A DNA stretch of 64,000 bases. Source: Tenrec ecaudatus. Taxonomy: Eukaryota; Chordata; Mammalia; Afrosoricida; Tenrecidae. The notes under the pieces are model-generated. The model saw only the letters and a program-made list of their open reading frames with translations, made no database searches and was not told the DNA's origin. Below, in pieces: positions 55,700-64,000 of the stretch. The position numbers and the translations under genes are program-made. The stretch lies in contig NC_134547.1 in the NCBI RefSeq assembly GCF_050624435.1, positions 27,363,374-27,427,373 of the forward strand, read 5' to 3'. Numbering within the stretch: position 1 is the first letter of the stretch; every line of letters starts with the position of its first letter.

Positions 55700-57640
55700 A
55701 GGATCTACCTGTGTGTATGTGTTCAGTTGGACATGTTCTAGTCCCCTTTCTTTAATGTTTTTAAAAGTTTCTATAGAACTGGTGTCAGCACTTCTGAATT
55801 TTTTATGAAATATCCCAGTGAAGCCATCTTGCCATTGACTTTTCTTTTTATATATATTTTTGGTCTTTTTTGAAGGGGTGGAGCAGGGGGTTAATCACAT
55901 TCTGAATTGCTTATTTCATAATTACTCTGCTTAAACCTATTTCTATTCATATTAGTTTAGGTATGTCGTATATTTTCAGGAATTTGTCCCATTCATCAGC
56001 ACTTTCAAATCTGTTGCAGTTCTTTTTCATAGTGTTATGATTCTTTATTCAATGAATATGTTGTGTTGTCTCCAGATTCATTTCTTTTGATTATTTGCCC
56101 TTCCCCCCCCCCCCCCCAGTATATCCAGTAGTTTGTTTCAGTGATTCTTTTCAAAGAACCAACTTCTGGTTTGATTGATTTTTTTCTGTTGTTTAACTGT
56201 ATTCTATTTCATTTCTTTCTCACTGGTATTTATTATTCATTTCAGCTAGTATCTTTGGCCTCTTGCTCTTCCTTTCCTTTTTGTTCAAGTTTTCATTTAA
56301 ACAATTGATTTTCATCCATCTTTTTAAATATGGGCATGTATTGCTATGAATTTCCCTCTGAGAATGGTTTGTGCTGTGTCCCAAAGGATTTGGTATGTTG
56401 TGCTTTCCTTTATATTTGATACCAAGTATATTTTTATTTCACTTTTAATTTCTTACATAGAGAAATTGTTTTCTAGTCGTACAATATTTAATTTTGGTAT
56501 AATAATAATTATTCATTTTTATTCTTCCTGTGATTTATTTCTTACTTCATACCATTATGGTCAGAAAGTATGCTTTGTATGATTTTAATGTTTTAAAACT
56601 TGAGATTTGTGGCATAATCTGTAGTTGGTTCTGGAAAAATTATCCTGTGAAAATGTCTGCTGATGATGGATGGAGTGTTCTAAGTTAAATTGGCTTATGA
56701 TTTTCTTTATGTTCTTAATGTCCTTATTGATTCACTTTTTAAATGTTCTGTCGAGAACTGAAATTGAAGGTTTCAAATCTACAAATATTAATAGCGGCAC
56801 TGTAATTTTTTTCTTTGATATTAGTGTTTGTGTCATGTTTTTGGACAGGTTAGGTGAATATATGCTAATAATTGTTGTATCTTCTTGAAGTATTAGCCCT
56901 TTTATTATGTAATAGCCTTTATCAGTATGACCACACTCCTTTTTTTGGGTGCTGGTTGCACGGAACATTTTTTCCATCCTTTATTTTCAGTCAGTTTGTG
57001 TCCTAATGTGAATGTGTGTTTTGTGTAGGTAACAAAAGATGAATCATGTTTTTTATCCCATCTATCACTCTGCCTTTTGTGTAAATATTTTGGCTATTTA
57101 CATTTTCTTCATTCTTTTAGCTAATTGGGTTTTGAGTTTCTTTTATCTGGTTTCTCTTTTTATCAATTTTCCTGTTATTTTTTGTATTTAGCATCTTTTG
57201 TTATGAGCTTTAATTCCTCTTTACATATTCTCTTAGTGGTTACTACAAATATTATACTATACAACATGCAATTACAGTAACATTTAGCATGCAATCAACA
57301 ATGAATGTGAAATATTAAGTATTCCTGGTTTACTGTTCCCTCTCCTTTTTCTGTTGGTGAATCTCCAGTGACAGTAATGTGCACCCTACATCCAGTAGTC
57401 GTAATATGTACTTATTTTCTGAGATCTCTGTCTGACTCCTTCCTCCCCCTTTGTGTACATTTGAGTGTTTGATTAATGTTCTTTCCTTTCCATTTAGAAA
57501 ACTTCCTTAAGTACATGTAGGGCTGGTCTGGTATTGCCAAATTCCCAAGGCTTCTGGTTATTTGGGACTCTTCTTCCCTGTTTCAAAAAAATGCCTTGAC
57601 TTAGTGCTTTTCTGTTGTTTCCTTTTTAATTAAAGTAGGG
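55700..57640 (-). mobile_element. Old LINE-1 ORF2 endonuclease half, antisense
   Basis: It runs colinearly with antisense ORF2 of older L1 types: GCTATGAATTTCCCTCTGAG, GTGCTGTGTCCCAAAGGATT, GTTTTTGGACAGGTTAGGTG and CCCATCTATCACTCTGCC. Near 57500-57600 it reaches the ORF1 end (GTACATGTAGGGCTGGTCTG). It lies 3' of the 5' UTR of the neighbouring copy, so at least two L1 copies are involved. A C15 run is at 56103-56117. Confidence 0.8.
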
Positions 57641-57680
57641 TGATGCCATCTATCGGTTGGCGTGTGTCACATATTGGTAT

Positions 57681-57903
57681 AAGGAGCCCTGGTGGTGCAG
57701 ATTGGTGTGATACTGCTAACCACAAGTCAGCAATTCACATCCATTTTCTCTGTAGGGGAAAGATCAAGCTATTGCTCCCATAAACATGTACGCTCTCAGA
57801 ACTCTAGGGTAAAAAAAGAAACCAAGAAACCATGGGGAGCAGTTTTACTCTTCCCATAGGGACACGAACAGTCAGAATCAACTTGAAGGCAGTGGGTTTT
57901 TAC
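57681..57903 (+). mobile_element. AfroSINE, sense, with internal A-rich insert
   Basis: AAGGAGCCCTGGTGGTGCAG head and ACTTGAAGGCAGTGGGTTTT tail. A 30-bp A-rich insert (GTAAAAAAAGAAACCAAGAA) interrupts the middle at about 57809. Confidence 0.85.
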
Positions 57904-58770
57904 CTGTTGTTATGGAATTAAAGAATTTCCGATTTATTACCAAAGGTTTATAATTCATTACTGTGCTTAGATTTCTGGTGTTCAAATTGTGCCAGACAGG
58001 TCAACCTATCTGCTAAGTTTTTGCACTGCACCATCATTATTTTGGTTGTTTTATTACGTGGTTCCTGAGATACTCCAGATTTACCTTGTGCATTGCTGCC
58101 ATTTACCCCAGAATCTGCCATTTCTCCAATGACTGCCGGTTCATTTGACAAGAGAATGATTCTTGAGGTCGATTAGGTTACCAGATGGGCTCATTGCTAC
58201 AGGGATATCCTTGCTTGTTGGCTGAACTCAGTGTCTTACACTCATTCTACAGAAGGAGAAATAGCATGACCTTTCCCCCTGCGTAGCGCCCATTCTTTTC
58301 CAAATTTTAGCGTAAAGTTTCACTGTAATTTACAATGCATATTGCAAAGCACAACAACCATGCTTCTTCCCTTTGTCGCTGAATTTTCCTCCAATTTAGC
58401 TATCATTTTAACTTTCTTTCTCTTTCTCTCAGCTGGTAATCTTTGTTTTCTCGATGAGGCTGCCCTTGGCAAATATAAGATTTTAGTCAGATCGCTTTCA
58501 GTGGCAGTTTTTACTGCTATTGTGGACACTACAATGGATTTATCAAATGTTCTTTCTCTTTAAGCATCATTTCAGCTTTTTCTTTTTTTTTCCCAACTGT
58601 CCATCTTGATTTTCCTGGTGAGGCTGCCTTTGATAAAAGGAAATATAAGATGGTAACCCGCTATCTTTGGTTTGATACTTTTTTCTGCTGTGTATTTTGC
58701 TGGACACCATAATGGCTTTCTGTGGCCTCTGTAAGAAACCCAGAGTCCTTTGTTCTTAATGCTGTGATAG
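57904..58770 (-). other. Unassigned segment with internal duplication
   Basis: No family recognised. In the minus direction it holds open stretches (58151-57948, 67 codons; 58529-58320, 69 codons, lysine/arginine-rich) separated by stops. Two related copies of about 140 bp (58435-58545 and 58605-58715 on the plus strand) share TGAGGCTGCCYTTG, AATATAAGAT and GGACAC. It could be a decayed retrogene, an L1 5' region or an unlisted repeat; a Kozak-like GAAATGGCA lies at about 58118 in the minus frame. Confidence 0.35.
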
Positions 58771-59077
58771 ACCTTAGTGGACTTGCTACTTCACAAGACT
58801 TTCCCCAGATTCCTTATCACCTTCAACATCCACAGCCACCCACTTAAGCAAGTGATAACTTAAAAACAGTAGTCTGACTTCCATCCTTCCAGAGAGCCAC
58901 CAAGTAGACGTGCTAAGGCCCTGCTGCTCCAGCTCAGGCTCCACACATCTCTACCAGTTGTAATGGACTATGCTCCTAGGTTTTGTGTTACTAAATCTCA
59001 AGACAGAGAGACTTCGACTCGTTGTATATCAGGCATCAGCTTTCTCACACTGCTGAGTGGTAGGGATGTGTCTAAAG

Positions 59078-59270
59078 GAGTCCTAGTGGTACTTAGTGGC
59101 TATGTTTGGGTGCTGTTAAAATCTAGGTCAGTCGTTCAAACCCATCAGCCAGTCTGTGGGAGCGAGATGAAGCCGTCTGTTCCTGTAAAGATTTTCCACC
59201 TCAAAAACCGAAAGAGGTAGTTCTCTGCCCTGTATGGTCGTTGTGAGTCAGAATCAACTTGTTATCAGCA
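59078..59270 (+). mobile_element. AfroSINE, sense
   Basis: AAGGAGTCCTAGTGGTACTT head and TTGTGAGTCAGAATCAACTT tail; well delimited. Confidence 0.82.
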
Positions 59271-59384
59271 GTGGACATTTTCAGAATACCTATTTGGAAT
59301 ATAAGAAGAACCACACAAGAAGCAGGCCACCAGATAAATATGACTGTGGATGTTGCTTCCAAGATCCGTGCTGCCCAGTGGAAA

Positions 59385-59588
59385 GGGAAATGAGCTGCAA
59401 GTGCACACAGTTGACGCATCCCACTGCCGACTGCGAGGCTGGCAGTTTGAGTCCACCCACATTGAAAGGGATATTGAAAGAAAGACCTGGTGATCTACTT
59501 CTGAAAAATCACCATCGAAAACCCTGTGAAGCACAGTTCTACCCTGACACCCATGGGATTGGCAGTACTACTCAACCGGGTGCCTAGC
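59385..59588 (+). mobile_element. AfroSINE variant, sense
   Basis: GCCGACTGCGAGGCTGGCAG, CTGGTGATCTACTTCTGAAA and ACCCTGTGAAGCACAGTTCT identify the variant-body subtype also seen at 44.7 kb. Confidence 0.75.
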
Positions 59589-59636
59589 AAGACACCATTC
59601 TTTGTGGGATTTTTCCTATTTTAATTACCATCCATT

Positions 59637-61972
59637 GCTTTTTATTTTTTTTAATCATTTTACTGAGGGCTCGTACAACATTTATCACAATCCATACGTA
59701 CATCCATTGTGTCAAGCACATTTGTACATTTCTTGCCATCATCATTCTCAAAATATTTCTTTCTGCTTGAGCCCTTGGTATCAGCTCCTCATTTTTCCCC
59801 TCCCTCCTAACCCTTCTCCCTCATGAATCCTTGATAAATTTATAAATTATTATTATTTTGCCATGTCTTACACTGTCCAGCATCTTCCTTCAGCCACATT
59901 TCTGTTGTCTGTCCCCCAGGGGGTGGTTATATGTAGATCCTTGTGATCAGTTCCTGCTTTCTACCCCTCCGTCCCTCCACCCTCCCTGTTTCGCCGCTCT
60001 CACCACTGGTCCTGAGAGGGTCATCTGTCCTGGATTGCCTCTGTTTCCAGTTCCTGTGTGTACCAGTATACATCCTTTGGTCTAGCTGGATTTGTAAGGT
60101 AGAATTGGGATGATGATAGTGGGGAGGAGGAAGCATTGAAACTAGAGTAAAGTTGTATGTTTCATCATTGCTACACAGCACCTTGACTTGCTCATCTCCT
60201 CCCTGCGACCCTTCTGTGAGGGGATCTCCACTTGCCTACAGATGGGCTTTGGATCCCCACTCTGCACTGCCCCTCATTCACAGTGATAATAATATTTTTG
60301 TTCTTTGATGCCTGATACCTGAACCCATCAACATCTCATGATCACACAGGGTAGTGTGCTTCTTCCATGTGGGATTTATTGCTTCTCAGCTAAATGGCCT
60401 CTTTATTTTTAAGCCATTAAGACCCTAGGTGCTATATCTTTTGATAGCCAGGCACTACCAGCTTTCTTCACCACATTTGCTTACGCACCTGTGTTGTCTT
60501 CAGCGATCGTGTTGGGAAGGTGAGCCTTATGGAATGCCAGTTTAATAGAACAAGTGTTCTTGCATTGAGGGAGTACTTGAGTAGAGGCCCAATGTCCATC
60601 TGCTACGTTAATACTATAAATATATGCACATAGATCGATTATTTCCCCATTGTCATATATAAATATGTTTGCATATGTACATGCCTGTATTTAGACCTCT
60701 ATAAATGTCCTTTGCCTTCTAGTTCTTTCCTCTATTTCCTTTTACTTTTATCTTGTCCCACTATCATGCTCAGCCTTCATTTGGGTTTCAGTAATTCCTC
60801 TCAGTTACATTACCCTTGAACAAGCCCTACCAGGCCTTTTACACCCTCCTCATCACTGATTTTGGATCACTTGTTATTCCATTGTCCCTGGGATTTATTA
60901 ACACCACTTCCTTTCCCCCACCTCTCCCTCTACTATGTCCCCTGGAACCTTCGGTCCTGTTGTTTTCTCCTCCAGATTGTTTATCCAGACTCTTTTATCT
61001 AGACAGACCTGCAGAGATAATACTATGCACAAACCAAGACAGAGCAAAACAAAGCAACAAAAAAGAAAATAGTTCAAGGTCTATTGACATTTAGGAGTGT
61101 TTTCTGGTGGAGTCTGATGGAGTGCCACACCATGGCCCCAAAGTCTATTTCTGGTATTCCCTCGAGACGTCCTTGCTCTGCTCCCCTTGCTGTTCTGTTG
61201 CACGCCTTTAGTGTTTTGCCTCGGTGTGGTGGGGTCTGATCAGGCATAATTCCCTCACTGTGTATCCAGTGTTGTCCCCTATAGGGCTATGGGCCAGTGA
61301 GGGATGTCATGTCTCATAGTGGGGTTGACCATATGGCCCTCTCTAGCTATTGGCTGCTCTGAGCAGGGATATCATCTTCAAGTCTTGGTGGGCCAGGATG
61401 TGCTCCACTCTCTCTTCCTCCCCCCTCATTTGCTCCTGTGTGCTCTGATCAGACATGTCCCTCTCCCTGAGCTGTAGCTTCAGTGCTGCCCCTAAGGTAA
61501 ATTCTTCAGGGGGCAGGGGTGGTTGTCCACATAGTTGGGATTGGGGCCTGTCTCTCAGACCCCTCTACTGGTTCCCTGCTTCATGCCAGTATGTTGCATT
61601 CACATCTTAGAGCACCGCTTTGTAGTCTGGTCCCTCTTTCCCTGAGAAGATATGAATAATACACTCCCCTTGGGGGAGTTAGTGCCCTGTTCCCCAACTA
61701 CTCATTTGTTTTTGTTTTTTCTCTCTTTCCCCTTCCTTTTTAGTTGTCTACCATATGTATTCCTGGATTTGGTCTGGTCCCTGCCATACTCCCTGAACCT
61801 GAACCCAGGAATGTTTATATACAATAGTTTTTTCCCTAAGCTCGTTTTGCACTTTTTTTTTTAAGCTTTCCTCATCAGACTCATATAGTACTTCTCATTT
61901 TCTGCTTGGCTTACTTCGCTTAGTATAATTTCCTCCAATTCTTTCCAATGTGCTTCATGCATTCATCACTAC
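59637..61972 (-). mobile_element. L1 class B 3' UTR, longest copy, antisense
   Basis: It starts at the L1 3' end (TTAATCATTTTACTGAGGGC) and extends about 2.3 kb. The far end at 61866-61935 (CATCAGACTCATATAGTACT, GGCTTACTTCGCTTAGTATA) reads in the sense direction like the C-terminus of LINE-1 ORF2. I used this junction to assign the whole family to LINE-1. Confidence 0.75.
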
Positions 61973-63165
61973 TTTTTTTCTTATTTTTTAATCATTTTAT
62001 TGGGGGCTCATAGAATTCTTATCACAATATGTTCTTGATCCATTGTGTCAAGAACATATGTACATTTGTTGCCATCATCATCCTCAAAACATTTGCCTTC
62101 TATTTGAGCCCTTAATATCTGCTGCTTATTTTCCCCCTCCCTCCCCACTGTCCCCTACCTCATGAACCCTTCATCATTAATAAATTATGATTATTTTGTC
62201 ATATACTACACTGCCCGATGTCTCCCACCGCCTTCTTCTCAACTGTCCCTCCCCCAGGGAGGAGACTATATGTAGATTCTTGTAATCAGTTCCCCCTATC
62301 CACCCCACATTCTCTCCACCCTCCAGGCATCGCCACTCTCACCACTGGTCCTGAATGAGTCATCTGTCCTGGATTCCCTGTGTTTCCAGTTGCTATCTGT
62401 ACCAATGTACATCCTCTGGTCTAGCCAGATTTGTAAGGTAGAATTGGGATCATGATAGTGGAGGAGAGGAAGTATTTAAGAACTAGAGGAAAGTTATATG
62501 TTTCATCGCTGCTACCCTGCACTCTGACTGGTTCATCTCTTCCCCACAACCCTTCACTAAGGGGTGTCCGATTGGCTACCAATGGGCTTTGAGTCTCCAC
62601 TCTGCACTCACCCACATTTTCAATGATATGATCTTTTGTTCCTTGATGCTTGAAACCTGATCCCTTCGACAGCTCGTGGTCACACAGGCTGGTGTGTTTC
62701 TTCCATGTGGGCTTTATTGCTTTTGAGCTAGATGGCCACTTGTTTATCTTAGAACCTTTAAGAACACAGACGCTATATCTTTTGATAGCTGGGCACCATC
62801 ACTTTTCTTCACTACATTTGCTTACACACACGTTTGTCTTCATTGATCGTATCAGGGAGGTGGGCACCCATTGATATGATTTTTAGTTCTTTCATGTCTG
62901 ATAACCAGTCCCTTCTGCACCTTGTGGTCAGACAGGCTGTGTGCTTCTTCCATGTTGGCTTTGATGCTTCTCAGCTAGATGGCCGCTTGTTTATCTTCAA
63001 CGCTTTAAGATCCCAGACGCTTTGATAGCCACGTACCATCAGCCTTCTTCACCACATTTGCTTATGCACACATTTTTCTTCAGCAATCATGTCGAGAATG
63101 TATGCATCCTGGAATGCCAATTTAATAGAACAAAGTGTTCTTGCATTGAGTAAGTGGAGGCCTAA
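61973..63165 (-). mobile_element. L1 class B 3' UTR, second copy, antisense, internally duplicated
   Basis: A fresh 3' end begins at about 61973 (TTTTTTAATCATTTTATTGG). The copy contains a 248-bp tandem duplication and ends at GTGGAGGCCTAA, where the third copy starts. Confidence 0.82.
62624..63119 (-). repeat. 248-bp tandem duplication inside L1 3' UTR
   Basis: Units start at TGATATGAT (62624 and 62872). Both contain the TGGTCACACAGGCT / TGGTCAGACAGGCT, CTTCTTCCATG and GCTAGATGGCC blocks. The longer copy at 59.6-62.0 kb has a single unit. Confidence 0.85.
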
Positions 63166-64000
63166 TTGTTTTATTAGGAGTTCACACAACTCTTATCACA
63201 ATTCATACATACATCAGTTGTGTAGAGCACATTTGTACATTCATTGCCCTCATCATTCTCAAAACATTTCCTCTCCACTTAAGCCCTTGGCATCAGGTCC
63301 TCATTTTGTCCCCTCCATCCCCGCTTCCCCCTCCCTCATGAACCCTGGATAATTTATAAATTATTATTTTGTCATATCTTGCCTTGTCCGACATCTCCCT
63401 TCACCCACTTTTCTGTTGTCCACCCCCTAGTAACAAGGTCAAATGCAGATCCTTGAAATCGATTCCTCCTTTCCAACCTACTCTCCCTCTACGCTTCTAG
63501 TAGTGCCACTCTCACCACTGGACCTGAAGAGATCATCCACCCTGGATTCCCTATGTTTCTGGTTCCTATCTGCACCAGTGTACATCCTCTGGTCTAGCCA
63601 GACTTGCAAGGTAGAAATCAGATCATGATAGTGCAGGAGGATGAAGCATTTAGGAACTAGAGGAAAGTTGTATTTTTCATTGTTGCTACATCACACCTTG
63701 ACTGGCTCGCCTCCTCCCCTACACCCCTCTGCAAGGGGATTCCGGTGACTGACAAATGGGCTTTGGATCTCCAATCTGCACCCCGCCCCCCTACCTCATT
63801 CACTATGGTAAGATTTTTTGTTCTGATGATGCCTGATACCTGATCCCTTCAACACCTTGTGATCGCACAGGATGGTGTGGTTCTTCCATGTGGGCTTTGT
63901 TGCTTCTGAGCTAAGTGGCTGCTTGTTTGCCTTTAAGACACCAGACGCTATACCTTTTGATATCCGGGCACCATCAGCTTTCTTTGCCACATTTGCTTAT
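63166..64000 (-). mobile_element. L1 class B 3' UTR, third copy, runs off the window
   Basis: The 3' end starts at 63168 (TTGTTTTATTAGGAGTTCAC). It is colinear with the other two to the window edge. Confidence 0.82.

Noticed and set aside
59637..64000. Tandem satellite or CRISPR-like array
   Set aside because: The three units are kilobase-scale L1 3' UTRs with poly(T) starts, not short spaced repeats.

Overview
The window looks like nuclear DNA of a placental mammal, most probably an afrotherian of the tenrec group. Two signals support this. Dozens of copies of a tRNA-headed SINE share their 3' tail (CTATGAGTC...) with an RTE-type LINE, the AfroSINE/RTE1 pair known from Afrotherians. Four short hAT elements carry the CAGTGGTTCTCAACCTGTGG terminus of SPIN (Space Invaders), which is documented in tenrec but not in elephant or hyrax. 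The tenrec assignment is my inference from remembered repeat families; no alignment was run. I found no exon of a conserved host gene, no RNA gene, no CRISPR array and nothing bacterial.

Layout. 1-13.4 kb: scattered AfroSINEs, RTE and LINE-1 pieces, one LTR, two SPIN copies. 13.4-21.5 kb: two long antisense RTE elements used as landing sites by SINEs, LTRs, a MITE, L1 pieces and another RTE, giving a readable order of insertion. 21.5-34 kb: 5'-truncated L1 insertions with clear target duplications, a (CT)35 tract in an LTR, a third SPIN. 34-50 kb: mostly low-repeat intergenic DNA with AfroSINEs, a fourth SPIN, a pyrimidine-rich tract and LTR-like segments. 50.17-52.86 kb: a minus-strand class II (betaretrovirus-like) endogenous retrovirus remnant with 3' LTR, polypurine tract, an almost open env gene and the C-terminal end of integrase overlapping env. 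52.86-57.6 kb: older LINE-1 ORF2/ORF1/5'UTR pieces, all antisense. 57.9-59.1 kb: an unassigned segment with an internal duplication. 59.6-64 kb: three consecutive antisense copies of a lineage-specific L1 3' UTR.

Two LINE-1 3' UTR classes are distinguished. 'Class A' ends in CTCTGTAAACYTTCACC...CAATAAAA and is the older, broadly afrotherian type. 'Class B' ends in GAGTTGTATGAGCCCCCAAT followed by AAAATGATT and appears tenrec-specific. Most open reading frames in the window are chance or repeat-derived. The only long one with protein-family content is the retroviral env, broken by one in-frame TGA.
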